From NCBI GenBank assembly GCA_963377175.1, contig CAUJNA010001225.1:259311-323310 (forward strand): DNA of 64,000 bases, read 5' to 3'. Both the position numbers and the translations under genes were made by a program. The stretch's first letter is position 1; each line of letters opens with the position of its first letter. Below are positions 42,465 to 54,436 of the stretch, piece by piece. Under the pieces are notes generated by a model. The model made no database searches. It saw nothing but the letters and a program-made list of their open reading frames with translations, and was not told the origin of the DNA. Source of the stretch: Effrenium voratum (lineage: Eukaryota > Sar > Dinophyceae > Suessiales > Symbiodiniaceae).

Positions 42465-42540
42465 GGACCAGGGAGGAATCGAACCCGCGACCCGCCGGTT
42501 CCGGGAGCAGGCGCGCGAACCACGAGACAACTCCCGAAGA
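42465..42540 (-). other. tRNA-like / Pol III B-box-like sequence
   Basis: The minus strand contains GGTTCGATTCC (42485-42475), a perfect B-box, with a TGGTTCGCGCGCC A-box-like stretch upstream and GGGAG/CTCCC able to pair as an acceptor stem. Other tRNA arms are poor. It may be a SINE head or tRNA relic within the satellite locus. Confidence 0.3.
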
Positions 42541-43159
42541 CCAGTTCGAACAACAAAAGTCGCAAAAACCTCGAGTTTTTGCACCTCCACCACGCCGATT
42601 CCCGCAGAGGGTTGCGCGAGCGCCGCAGAAATCGCAAAAAACCTCGAGTTTTTGCACCTCGACCACGCCGATCCCCGCAGAGGGTCGCGTGGGAACTTTA
42701 GAAATCGCAACAAACCATGGGTTTTTGCACCTCGACCACGCCGATCCCCGCAGAGGGTCGCGCGAGCAGGTTAAACATCGCAGTTTTTGCACCTCGACCA
42801 CGCCGATCCCCGCAGAGGGTCGCGCAAGCACCGCAGAAATCGCAAAAAAAACCCTGGGTTTTTGCACCTCGACCACGCCGATCCCCGCAGAGGGTCGCGC
42901 GAGCAGGTTAAACATCGCAAAAAACCTCGAGTTTTTGCACCTCGACCACGCCGATCCCCGCAGAGGGTCGCGCGGGAACTTTAGAAATCGCAAAAAACCA
43001 TGGGTTTTTGCACCTCGACCACGCCGATCCCCGCAGAGGGTCGATTTTCGTGTAGTGTCGTCGGCACTACCCCGCCGCCCTAAGAAGAGATTTTAACTCC
43101 TCGCAAGTCAATTGCACTTGACTCCTTGCACTTGCAACTTGCACTTGACTCCTTGCTTG

Positions 43160-43925
43160 TTTCAAGGAGTCATTGCAAGGAGTCATTGCAAGGAGTCATT
43201 GCAAGGAGTCATTGCAAGGAGTCATGGCAAGGAGTCATTGCAAGGAGTCATTGCAAGGAGTCATTGCAAGGAGTCATTGCAAGGAGTCATTGCAAGGAGT
43301 CATTGCAAGGAGTCATTGCAAGGAGTCATTGCAAGGAGTCATGAGAGCCATTGCAAGTTGCAAGGAGCCAAGTGCATGGAGTCAAGTGCAAGTCGCAAGT
43401 GCACGGAGTTAAGTGCAAGTTGCAAGTGCAAGGGGCCAAGTGCAAGGAGCCAAGTGCAAGGAGCCAAGTGCATGGAGTCAAGTGCAAGTTGCAAGTGCAT
43501 GGAGTCAAGTGCAAGTTGCAAGTGCAAGGAGTCAAGTGCAAGTTGCAAGTGCAAGGAGTCAAGTGCAAGTTGCAATCCTTGCCATGACTCCTTGCAATGA
43601 CTCCTTGCAATGACTCCTTGCAATGACTCCTTGCAATGACTCCTTGCAATGACTCCTTGCAATGACTCCTTGCAATGACTCCTTGCCATGACTCCTTGCA
43701 ATGACTCCTTGCAATGACTCCTTGCAATGACTCCTTGCAATGACTCCTTGCAATGACTCCTTGCAATGACTCCTTGCAATGACTCCTTGCAATGACTCCT
43801 TGCCATGACTCCTTGCCATGACTCCTTGCAATGACTCCTTGCAATGACTCCTTGCAATGACTCCTTGCAATGACTCCTTGCAATGACTCCTTGCAATGAC
43901 TCCTTGCAATGACTCCTTGCAATGA
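43160..43925. repeat. giant imperfect palindrome of GCAAGGAGTCATT units
   Basis: About 14 head-to-tail 13-bp units (43160-43345), a GCAAGT-rich middle (43346-43575), then about 25 units in the opposite orientation (CAATGACTCCTTG, 43580-43925). Single-stranded DNA or RNA here should fold into a hairpin of roughly 180 bp. Confidence 0.9.
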
Positions 43926-44867
43926 CTTTCATGATGATGATTCCTTGCAATGACACCTTGTAATGACTCTCATGAGAACAACTCAAGTGAACCCAGCGGA
44001 AGAACCCTTCGCCATGCTTTCGGGAAAACAACAACACCGTCACCGATTCCAGAAAAGAGGAAAGACAAAAAAAAATGAAGGAAACAATGCAAGGACAAAA
44101 GGCCAAAGAATACGAAAAGCAAAACACATAAGCAAAGAAAGCAGGAATCCGGGACCAAAGAGATATTATCCTCTGCTCCCACCCGGCTGCGGCATGAAGG
44201 ACCCTGCTGATCAAACGCTCCTTTTTGTTGAGCCAAACACATCACCTACACGCACGTGTGATTAATGCAAAGGAGTACTTTCCACCCGGCTTAGCGTCCA
44301 TGTTATTCACATATTAATGACTATATTACCAGTATATATAGGTTGTATGTAAGCATCCACAACCTGGAAATGCCTCTGACATTGGTCGAAGCTCATAAAC
44401 CTTGCACAGGTTGACAGCGGCAAGGCGAAAGTTCTCAGACCTTCTCTACTAGAATCACATAGTGTGCTACCATGGAATTGGGACAAAGCAATGCACCGTC
44501 AACAAGCGTCGCCCTGATCCCTTGTAACATGCACGCTGTCGATATGGAACACCATGTACGTGGGACAAGCCATGCGTATCAACGGCAGCAAGCAGCGAAT
44601 GCCGAAGGAGGTTACCACATATTCCCTACAGGCAAGTCTTGAAATGACGTGTGTTCCTCCATACAGGAGCTTTTGGGACCTGGGAGAAGCATGGATGTCT
44701 TTCTTTACACCGGGACCCAAAATGGCGGGCGTTGAAAGGCAGTTTCAACAGGGTACCGTTTCAACACCCGTGCGATGGTTGATCTTTAGAGACCTGGGAA
44801 AAATAATGCTGTGGCTCAAAGAACCTACCAACATGTTGCCTCGGTAAATGGGCTCAAACCAATCTGA

Positions 44868-45075
44868 GCCACACCCATATGACATCTGATATATGGCCAT
44901 GGGTCAAAATTCCGTACCCCCCAGTGAACATCCCAATCCACACTAAAACCCCGACTAAAATGGGTGGTGAATGCACCTACCAGCCAAAATGGGATCCCAT
45001 GTTGACCCACGGCCATATGAAATGATATGACCCCAACATGAGATCCCATTGGTGTTGACCCACGGCCAAATGATA
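44868..45075. repeat. Family 6-related tandem pair
   Basis: Three TTGACCCACGGCCA/ATATGA-type units with GGGATCCCAT between them. 53836-53955 is a close relative (GGCCATGGGTCAAAAT, CCCAGTGAACATCCCAATCC). Confidence 0.6.
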
Positions 45076-45113
45076 TGACAAAACACGAGCCGAAAGACCG
45101 CGGAGTTCGGCGC

Positions 45114-45204
45114 CTCGCTTGGGGCTGGGCTCCCAAGTCTCCTGCCAGATGTCCCATGAAACTGTCATAGACAGCCGGAACTCGGTGGCAAAATTTGCGA
45201 AGCC
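45114..45204 (-). CDS. exon of unrecognised gene, acceptor at a repeat terminus
   Basis: 91 nt in phase 0: GFANFATEFRLSMTV, then SWDIWQETWEPSPKR. Acceptor TTTTGGCAG|GGC lies exactly at the end of a dispersed repeat. The donor is probably G|GCGCCG or, 5 nt earlier, AA|GCGAGG; both are GC type. Confidence 0.6.
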
Positions 45205-45205
45205 C

Positions 45206-45301
45206 TGCCAAAAGTTTAACTTTTAGTGGCTTAATTCGGAAACCCCATTATATAGTTGGAAAAAAGTTAAAGTCCTAACATCCAAGCAAAATGCACCCAA
45301 G
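45206..45301. repeat. Family 5 repeat, copy b, forms a splice acceptor
   Basis: CTGCCAAAAGTTTAACTTTT onward. On the minus strand its terminus CTTTTGGCAG is the acceptor of the exon at 45114-45204. Confidence 0.75.
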
Positions 45302-45823
45302 GGAAATTCTACGAATTGGCCAAAGACCCACCAAAGACCAACATGTCTGTTCTAAGGCCCCCAAACTGGCTGGTTTTCCCTTTGCTTTCCCTTTCAAACC
45401 AAGCAAGAGGTACCAACTCCAAAAAACGCCGAGCCACCCATTTGTTGAGATGAACTACAGGGACACCCTTCCAAGACCAGTTTCGAGTGGCTCACAAGAA
45501 CCCCTCAAAGCCATTGATCCGCCTGTTTCCGGCAACGGCCCCTTCCGCGCGGCTTCAAACGTACTATCTACGAAGCTGCAATAAAACTTGCTGGCCATTT
45601 TCAATGGAACTGTCCTTGCTACAAAAAGGGAACTACACTTTTGGTAGAGTGCAGCACTTAGACTTGAGAGAAAATGAAATCGGATTCGAACCGCACTAAA
45701 ATGGATGCGAAGACTTTGTCCTCCAAGCCGGTCTGTCCCTTATGAACGGACCACTTCCCACTCAAACTTGGAGACCATCTTCAAAGGAATCCGGGGCCAA
45801 GCCGGCAAAGGGCTGGGCCTCAC

Positions 45824-45862
45824 TTTGAGTTTGCGGGTGGGTAATTCCAAGCAGGGGAGAGC
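45824..45862 (-). CDS. 39-nt exon of the same unrecognised gene
   Basis: ALPCLELPTRKLK in phase 0. Textbook pyrimidine-rich acceptor (CTCTTTGCAG|GCT) and strong GT donor (AAA|GTGAGG). Confidence 0.75.
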
Positions 45863-46059
45863 CTGCAAAGAGGAAGGTTGGAAGTGTCTCCCGGTGTGAT
45901 CATGCTGGACCACCGCCCACATGCTGCCATGTTCCAAAGTGAAAACATGTCAAGTAAAGCTACAAGTTGTCTTGAAATGGACATGCCAAACTCGTTGACG
46001 CACGGACCGAAACCATTTTCTACAGTGTTTCATGGGCCCGTGAAAATGAACCGCTGCAC

Positions 46060-46160
46060 CTTCTGCAGGAATCTGTCTCGCATGGCAGCTCTTAAGTCAC
46101 AAACCATTTGCGGGAGGCGGTCGCGCATGTGCGTTGCATTGGCCTCGTGCAGAGTGGCCC
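46060..46160 (-). CDS. exon of the same unrecognised gene, charged helix
   Basis: 101 nt entering in phase 1: ATLHEANATHMRDRLPQ, then MVCDLRAAMRDRFLQK. Acceptor ACAAG|GG, GT donor AAG|GTGCAG. It joins 48725-48767 (phase 1) upstream and 45824-45862 (phase 0) downstream. Probably helical, with an Arg/Asp pattern. Confidence 0.8.
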
Positions 46161-47701
46161 CTTGTTCTGTGAACCCCAATCTTTGCGGGCTTGGATACCT
46201 CTCCTTTACGCGACATGAGGGGCATGTCCTGCTAGCTGAGCTTTCAACTTGGGGACTGAAAGCCGGGCTCCCGAGAAGTTCAGGAGAGAATCCCCGACTT
46301 CCATCCACGCAGCACCCGTCTTGTGCCTCGGCCTTGCGCTTCAGCGGACGACCTCAGTGGCACGCACAAATCGTCTATGGCGCAATTTAGCCTCACTCGC
46401 ACAATGGAAGCTGAGGAAAGGTATATTAATAGTGCGACTGGAATGTTCCTATGGTTGAGCACCTTGCTCACACGTGGCACTGAGAGCAAATCTGTTCGTC
46501 ACCACGAGCCAGGGTGCTTCACGACAAATGCCCAGTACTACTTTGCCCGTACCATGACTATGTGTTTACTCTCTCTTTTTTTTTATGTACCCCATAACCC
46601 CACTCTCGTGATTTAGGCCCTGATACGGGTTTATGTCTGATTTTTGAGAACCCTCGTTTGGTTGGTTTTAAAGGGACGCCAAAAAAAACAAAAACATATT
46701 TTTCGGCGGGTTCCCAACACGACAACAAGAGAATTAAGTACCAACCACCACCACTTTTGGTTGTTTCTCCTAAAAAAACATCAACATGAAAACCGCCCAC
46801 CATCACCGTTTTGGGGGCAGTGTCTGCCTAAAAGCCCCACTGGTCTCCGGGCTTCATCTGGGGCTCCCTGCTGGGCACACGGCTGCGCCTCAAGGCCGAG
46901 AAACTCATATCAGGGCACTGGAGGTCTGCTGTCAGATCCCCTAACTTCTAGTGGGTGAAATTCGGAAACCCCCGCACGAAACACTAAAAAGATCTAAAAG
47001 ATCCAAACCAAAGCTAAGGAACTGGAAACCCCCACCCTGAACTTACAAATATCTAAAAACACACACACACACACACGAAACACTAAAAAGATCGGAAAGA
47101 TCTAAAAAGCCGGATGCCGAGTATTTGGATTGCGGCTCTATCAGTGCTCCCACGATCCAATGCACTTGCCAGTCTTCCGATCCGGAGATCCGAGGAATGG
47201 GTCCCAGCCGGCTCACTCTCAAAAACCCTCCCCTCTACGCCCCTCTACGGGATTCCATTTTGGCAATCAGTGGATAACCACCAGGTAGCCAATGGTAACC
47301 ACTACCGGTATTTCCTACTAGTAGGTAAACTAGTTGAACCACTATATATTATATAGATAGCGTCAAGTTGTTGCAATTATTAATCTTTCCAACTTAGTTG
47401 AACGGGGAAAGCTGCATGCACTGAGGGCATCCAACAGTTTCACGCATCTGTCAAATCGTGATTTGCATGAATGCAACAAGTCCGATGCGCGAGAGACAAA
47501 TCACATGCTCAATCATCTATGGGACGTAGTTGAATCGGCTGTTGCCTTTGCGAGCGCCGCAGAAACGGTGGAAATCCAGCGGCAGTGCGGCAGTGCGGCC
47601 CCGACAACTTCTGCAATGCTTGATCGAAGTGGCACACAGTCAGAATCTCGGGACTTTGGTTGAATCAGCTTGCACTCGATGAAGGCAATTTCTCGGTTGC
47701 T

Positions 47702-47806
47702 TTCTGCGCCCCTGCCAAAAGTTTAACTTTTAGTGGTGTAATTCGGAAAACCCACTATAGTTGGCAAAAAGTTTAAAGTCCTAACATCCAAGCAAAATGC
47801 AGCAAA
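47702..47806. repeat. Family 5 repeat, copy c
   Basis: Closely matches copy b: CCTGCCAAAAGTTTAAC, AAAGTCCTAACATCCAAGC, ATGCAGCAAAG. Confidence 0.75.
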
Positions 47807-48215
47807 GATTTGGTGGGGTTCAATTCTGGCTCCCAGTTTCCAAATCGCAGCCCAATCACATGTGATTCTGAGCAACTGGCACTGGGCGAGAGGTCCACAT
47901 GGCGATGCAAGGAGTGCCGCGCGCGTCTGACTGTCCCAGTTGGATTCAAAGGAGAATTGCCTCAGGCTGTTGGATTCTTCTATCCAAACCATTTTGTGTC
48001 TTTGTGGAACTCCAACCACCAAACACTAAGAAGTGTTGAAAAGCTAAGGAACCGGATGGGAATTTCAGCATCTCGACCGATCGCAGCACTTGTCTTGAGC
48101 CGACGGGGCCAAGCGTCAACAGGCACTCCCGGGTGTGGATGGAACGAGGTCGCGTCAGCCTTTACATGGATTGCTGGTGCCATAGGCAGGGCATGAGAAA
48201 TGGCATGACCCATAC

Positions 48216-48340
48216 TAGGTACTCCAGATTTGAGAGGTTAGAAAAAGGGTACCGACTTTTTTTTTTCAGGACGTCTAGTTTAGTAGGGGAACTCTCTCAA
48301 TTAAAAAAGGGGAGAGAAGGGCACCAGGCAGGAGGACCTA
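48216..48340 (+). mobile_element. Family 4 element, copy e
   Basis: TAGGTACTCCAG start, GGAGGACCTA end. Confidence 0.7.
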
Positions 48341-48724
48341 TCAAATAAAAAATGAAATAAAGAAGAACACAATAAAAACCAGACTCCCAAGGCTCAGACA
48401 GAGTTTGCTTGCTGGTATACGTGTCGATTGGCATGAAATGTCAAACAACTTGCCTGAGTGTTGTCGAATTAAACTTGGCACTCCGTGAAACCATCCCAAG
48501 CACCAATGTTGATCTTCAACAAGTCCCTTACCAACGCTAAAAGTGCAATGGAAGTGTTGGAAGCTGAGGAACAATCAATCAGTGTACCCATCACACACCC
48601 TCAACTTACAACAGCACGAAAACGACAAACAAGACATGCCACAAGCCCACGGTTGTTGTAGATTCCTTGACCCAAGCCTTTGTCAACTGTCGGCAAATCT
48701 TGCCCTGGCCCAGATCGCCGTCAC

Positions 48725-48767
48725 CCAGAGAGCTCCGCTGGTCGCTGATCGAAAGCCTCCTGTTTGC
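48725..48767 (-). CDS. 43-nt exon of the same unrecognised gene
   Basis: ANRRLSISDQRSSL plus one base. Acceptor ACAAG|GCA, GT donor G|GTGACG. Phase-compatible on both sides. Confidence 0.6.
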
Positions 48768-49083
48768 CTTGTCTCGAAGGGGCGCTCTGGCTACACTCCG
48801 CTCTTGGCCCCAACCAAACACAAATACCTTCAATCTTGGCCCATGAAGATTAAGCCAGCTTTTTCACGAGCAAATTCTATCACCCACATTTAATACTCTT
48901 TGTCAATTCATATTGACCATCTAGCGAACCTCGACATGAACACATCATCTTTTGAAGAAAAAAAAAGAAAACAACTGGATCCAAGTCGTCCCACCCGGAG
49001 GCCTTCTCTCTCTGCCGTCCCCGTCCAACCCCAAGCGAACAGCGCGCCTCCGCCCGCCGGTGGCGGCGGCCCAGGCTTAGCGC

Positions 49084-49116
49084 CTTGAGCAACTCGGAGG
49101 CCTCCACTTTGCCCAC
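49084..49116 (-). CDS. 33-nt exon of the same unrecognised gene, next to the GGGA array
   Basis: VGKVEASELLK in phase 0. Acceptor CTGTAG|GTG, donor AAG|GCGCTA (GC). On this strand a 470-nt CCCT tract ends about 30 nt before the acceptor and would act as an extreme polypyrimidine tract. Confidence 0.6.
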
Positions 49117-49149
49117 CTACAGCTTCTCAAGGCTGGGCTGGGGAGCGGG

Positions 49150-49620
49150 AGGGGGGGGAGGGAGGGAGGGAGGGAGGGAGGGAGGGAGGGAGGGAGGGAG
49201 GGAGGGAGGGGAGGGAGGGAGGGAGGGAGGGAGGGGGGAGGGAGGGAGGGAGGGAGGGAGGGAGGGAGGGAGGGAGGGAGGGAGGGAGGGAGGGAGGGAG
49301 GAGGGAGGGAGGGAGGGAGGGAGGGAGGGAGGGAGGGAGGGAGGGAGGGAGGGAGGGAGGAGGGGGAGGGAGGGAGGGAGGGAGGGAGGGAGGGAGGGAG
49401 GGAGGGAGGGAGGGAGGGGGAGGGAGGGAGGGAGGGAGGGAGGGAGGGAGGGAGGGAGGGAGGGAGGGAGGGAGGGAGGGAGGGAGGGAGGGAGGGAGGG
49501 AGGGAGGGAGGGAGGGAGGGAGGGAGGGAGGGAGGGAGGGAGGGAGGGAGGGAGGGAGGGAGGGAGGGAGGGAGGGAGGGAGGGAGGGAGGGAGGGAGGG
49601 AGGGGGGGGGGGGGGAGGGA
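49150..49620 (+). repeat. GGGA tetranucleotide array, about 470 bp
   Basis: Nearly pure GGGAGGGA with a few 5- and 6-G slips. A purine-only strand, able to form quadruplex or triplex DNA. Confidence 0.97.
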
Positions 49621-50119
49621 CGGAGGGAAGGGGGAGAGGAGGGTCACGAACATCCAACACAAACACAGAACACGTGAAAATGAAAACTTTTAAAAAATAG
49701 AGAGCAATCTGTTTCCTTCTCCCAGCATTACCATACACCCAGCCCTACCCCGCAAAGAAAGGGAGAGGGGGGGAGCGAGGAAGGGGGCAGGGAGCTTCAG
49801 GGCTCCTGCAGTCCCGCCCCTCCCGTCCCCAGCCATGATTCTTGCAAGCATGTTGGATTGGTGGAGTTTGGGGGGCAAAAAGACTGTTACGAATGTCCCT
49901 TGGTTGGGTGATTCAGTGGTGTTTAACGGACCTTGAGTTTTTGGTCGACTCAGCGAGGATCGGTGGGGCAAAAAAGCTTGGATGTGCCTTGTTTGCTTGA
50001 TCAAGGAACACAAAGACCTGGTCTTGACCACCTGTCTACCAAAAAACGTTCTGCTTTTCGGCCTGGCGCTGCCTTTTGCCTCCCTCTGGATGCCTCGATG
50101 CCTCTCCGGGCTAGGATCA

Positions 50120-50233
50120 CAGGGATCCTTACATTATACACCTGAACATTGCCTTGTCAATGATGGTTTCCCTTTATTTTGGTGGAAAAAGCCATGTTTC
50201 AAATGGGCAACATGTATCTTTTGAGGAGCCCTG
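50120..50233 (+). mobile_element. Family 2 element, copy d
   Basis: 114 bp, the least diverged copy. Ends CAGGGATCCTTACAT and TTGAGGAGCCCTG. Confidence 0.75.
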
Positions 50234-50283
50234 TGGGACTTGGGAGGCATTCCTGGGGCCCGGACCGAGCCAGTGGCCCTTGC

Positions 50284-50310
50284 ATTGCCCCCGTACTTGT
50301 TATCCAGCTC
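50284..50310 (-). CDS. 27-nt exon of the same unrecognised gene
   Basis: ELDNKYGGN in phase 0. Acceptor TGGCCAG|GAG, donor AAT|GCAAGG (GC). The frame stays open in both directions (KIGQ before, ARATGSVRAPG after), so the boundaries could be wider. Confidence 0.5.
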
Positions 50311-50366
50311 CTGGCCAATCTTCGGCTTCCCATCCGGTGGGTTTTTTCCTTTTTTCCAAGCCAGGC

Positions 50367-50484
50367 TAGGTGCTCCAGCAGAGAGGTTAGAATAAGGGTA
50401 CCACCTTTTCTCAGTTTTGTCTATTTTAGTAGGGGGGTTCCTCCCCCAAAAAGGTTGGTACAAGGGCACTACTGGGGAACCTTG
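50367..50484 (+). mobile_element. Family 4 element, copy f
   Basis: TAGGTGCTCCAGCAGAGAGG start, CACTACTGGGGAACCTTG end. It lies about 55 bp upstream of the acceptor of the exon at 50284-50310. Confidence 0.7.
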
Positions 50485-51214
50485 CAGGCATGGGTGGCTC
50501 GTTTTCCTTTTGGGTTTTAAAGGAAAACCGAAAGGAAACCGAAGCCTTTTAGGAGGCACCCAAGACAGACGCATATGCGCGCGAGAGTGCACTTGGGTGC
50601 ATTCCCCCTCGAATGCAAAATGAACAAAGGATTCAAACTATCCATGAATCAAGGAATGAAGGAATGAGTCCAGGGCTTAGCCGGGGTTCACTCATGCACA
50701 AAGCAGAAAGCCTTGTCGGGCATTGCGCTAGACTCAATCGGAGTCCAAGGGGCAAAGACATTGGGCAAGGCTTTGAGCCCCAACTTCAGCCAATGACAGC
50801 GGATCTGTGCACCGTCATGCCTCGCATTTTTGGAGTGTCAAACCTTTTTGGACCACTCACCTACGAGATCGGAAGAAGCAGGTCACATGAGAAATGAGAC
50901 GGAAAGACGATCAGTCTTCTGCTTTCTTGAGAACCCCATGTTCAGCCCAATGATCACATGGGCGGCTCGCCTTTTCTTGAGGTTAGCCTCTTTTTGGTGG
51001 CAAAGGGAAACACAAAAGGGCCAGCGAAGCCATTTTTGCGTTTTTGGGGGTTCCTGAAAAAGACACGCCCATCGGTCGGTGGAAACACCTGCCTGCCGGA
51101 AACAGCTTTCGCTGGCTTCAATCCAGGGAAAGCTTCCGTCTGTTAAGCAGCAGCTCCCCGAAAGAAAAGCAGCCCCAAACCTTGCTCGCTGCAACGACCC
51201 CCCTGCAAACAGTT

Positions 51215-51216
<2 letters not shown>

Positions 51217-51245
<29 letters not shown>
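51217..51245 (+). repeat. poly-T run, about 29 bp
   Basis: Uninterrupted T, the A-tail position if a retroposed sequence lies on the minus strand. No retroposed copy is recognised beside it. Confidence 0.95.
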
Positions 51246-51250
<5 letters not shown>

Positions 51251-51689
51251 TTTTGGGGGGTTAGTGGAAAACACATTTGTTTCCCAAAAAAGTTAAAGTC
51301 TAAAGATCCAACCCAATAGCAGCCAAGAAACGGAACATGCGAGCATCGCAAACAGCAGGACTCCGCTATTCTTCGTCTTCCAATCATAGGTGTCCTTTTA
51401 GGGGAACTACATGGCCCTGGTACATAATTAAAGCACCATGCTTCCAACATCTCACCAAAAGGAATCTTACTTTTTCTTGCTCGCTCGCGAACTCACGCCC
51501 TCCCTCACTGGCTTTCTGACCGCCCACTCACTTTCAATCGATTTAACGCCACCAAAAGGGAAAAGGAGAACGGCTCGTTGCCTATTGGAAACTGGGACCC
51601 ACTGAGTAAGTGGTACCATTTGCGCAAATGGAGGGTGCTTCCAACATTTCAACAACCACCCAGCTGGCCATCCAGCCCGCACACCCACC

Positions 51690-52860
<1,171 letters not shown>

Positions 52861-52960
52861 CAAGGGAAGGATGAAATACAACATCTAGACTATATATATA
52901 TATACATAGATCTAGTATCGATGCCCGGACCCACGACCCCCTTCTCCCCACTCGGCTCGC

Positions 52961-53042
52961 GGCCTCCACGAACTTTTGGAGCGCCGGGAAGGCGGGGCGG
53001 CAGTCCCCAGCGCGGTGCTCGGGCAGCGGGCGCCCGCCCAAC
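52961..53042 (-). CDS. exon of unrecognised gene
   Basis: 82 nt entering in phase 2: LGGRPLPEHRAGDCRP, then AFPALQKFVEA. Third positions are nearly all G/C. Acceptor TCGGAG|G, donor GCC|GCGAGC (or GAG|GCC 3 nt earlier), both GC type. It ends in phase 0, compatible with 50284-50310. Confidence 0.6.
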
Positions 53043-54119
53043 CTCCGACGCGAACACCCGAGGCGGACGCGCGACGCGAGGGGTTTATTTTGACGGTTTC
53101 TGGGGGCTATCAGGGTTGTTTCCCTTCAACCCACCACTTAGGGGGTGGCTTTGATCATGGTAACACAATGAGGCCAGGGGGAGGGCGGTTTTTTGACCCG
53201 AACGGAGACCGGGAAAAGCAACCAGTAAGCTCCAGGGGTTGTGAATGGGTGGCCAAAATGGAAAGGGTGCAGGTACAAATCCACCACCCTTGGAGGGTGC
53301 TGGAAGAAGGACCGAAAGAAGACCCACCAATGAGCTGCAAATGACAACATGGAAGCCTCAGAACGGCCTGGTCTTGCCAATCGTTTCCCCCATCCAGTGG
53401 ATCGCAATCTCTTTCGGATGACGCAAGTGAGGCTAAAAACCAGGCAAATTGTAGAGTTCTGTTTGCACACGGCAAGCCCAGACACACTCCAAAAATGGAA
53501 CGTCGACGTAGGGACTTGGGTCTGTATTTTCTGCTCTTTCGAGGGCACCTCCTTTTGGTTGGCTTCGGAGGGAAGCCACACCAACCATTCCGGGGGCTCT
53601 CCGCGGCTCCTTTGGACCCCCCGGCCTATGGCGCTTCTTTTCCCAACCGAGGAAAGTACCCTGAAAAACCCACCCCGAAGCTGGAAAATGGGCAGGTTGA
53701 AACAACCCAAAAGAGATCGCAGTTTTTTTTTGCAATGACGGGTAAAAAGCGACCCATTCGGAGCACGTGCAGCTTGACCAAGATCTCCACATCGACTGAG
53801 TCATGAGCTTGTGAGTTTCAGGGCACCCTTTATTTTGACACATGGCCATGGGTCAAAATCCCGTACACCCAGTGAACATCCCAATCCCCACCAAAATAGA
53901 CAAAATGGGTGGTGCACCTACCCCAAGATGGTACCATTGGTTTTGACCCACAGCCACATCTCTGCTTCTTTCATTCCATGGCGCGCAGTCATGCAACAAA
54001 AAGACGGCACGTGGATCTGTCTTTTGAGACCACCCCTGGTTCGGTGGTTTTAAAGGGAGATCAAACGGACACCCGAAATCCGAATTGGTAGATCCAAATT
54101 GGGTATGAGTCTGAGTCAA

Positions 54120-54215
54120 AATTAAACCCCCAGGATATGGACCGCAGGCTTTAGTCCATGTTTCCGTTTAATTACCAGGGTTCCATTTTGGGTACCTATT
54201 GTTGACCCACACCCA
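54120..54215. repeat. Family 6 repeat, copy c
   Basis: GGCTTTAGTCCATGTTTCC, TTCCATTTTGGGTACC, GTTGACCCACACCC. Confidence 0.65.
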
Positions 54216-54235
54216 AATGGCACGCCCCTCGGGAA

Positions 54236-54306
54236 CTGTAAAATATGGAAAACCCACTAGCTGGCAAAAAGTCTCAGTCCTAACATCCAAGCAAAATGCA
54301 CCAAAG
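54236..54306. repeat. Family 5 repeat, copy d, truncated
   Basis: Only the right part is present: GGAAAACCCACTAGCTGGC, CCTAACATCCAAGC. Confidence 0.65.
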
Positions 54307-54378
54307 TATTGGTAGATCCAAATCCCAACAAACGAGCCACGTGCTCCAACGCTGCAGACGTCTTCCCGAAGTTTCAGC

Positions 54379-54436
54379 GAGCTTCCCCGCGAGAAGAGCG
54401 CGGCGTGGGCGCTGTCCACCGGCAGGGAGGCGGAAG
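54379..54436 (-). CDS. exon-like segment, 3' end uncertain
   Basis: Phase-1 entry after GGTCAG: SASLPVDSAHAALFSRGS, with strong G/C bias at third positions. The frame continues as SLKLREDVCS. A GC donor at 54378 would end in phase 2, compatible with 52961-53042. Confidence 0.5.

Larger units (their letters stand above)
41964..44045. repeat. composite minisatellite locus B
   Basis: In order: ACTAGACCACGGTTGGCCC edge; GCAAGTTGCTCTGC array (42085-42430); tRNA-like stretch; seven or so units of about 65 bp with GCACCTCGACCACGCCGATC (42550-43045); GCAAGGAGTCATT arrays (43100-43925); GGAAGAACCCTTCGCC edge. Confidence 0.85.

Noticed and set aside
43160..43925. Looks at first like a CRISPR array
   Set aside because: No unique spacers; the units abut, and half are inverted. 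Eukaryotic satellite.
42087..44214. Open frames of up to 291 codons
   Set aside because: Same reason; both strands are open because a 13-bp or 65-bp unit has no stop.
45878..46390. 170-codon plus-strand frame
   Set aside because: Opposite strand of a well-bounded minus exon (46060-46160) that has both splice sites.
47470..47660. Open frames on both strands around 47.5 kb
   Set aside because: No acceptor and donor pair in a frame compatible with neighbouring exons.
49085..49738. Gly-Arg-Glu and Pro-Ser-Leu open frames around 200 codons
   Set aside because: Direct translation of the GGGA array.
53138..53710. 190-codon minus-strand frame
   Set aside because: No third-position bias and no splice or start context. 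A small part (53360-53420) could be an exon but in an uncertain frame.
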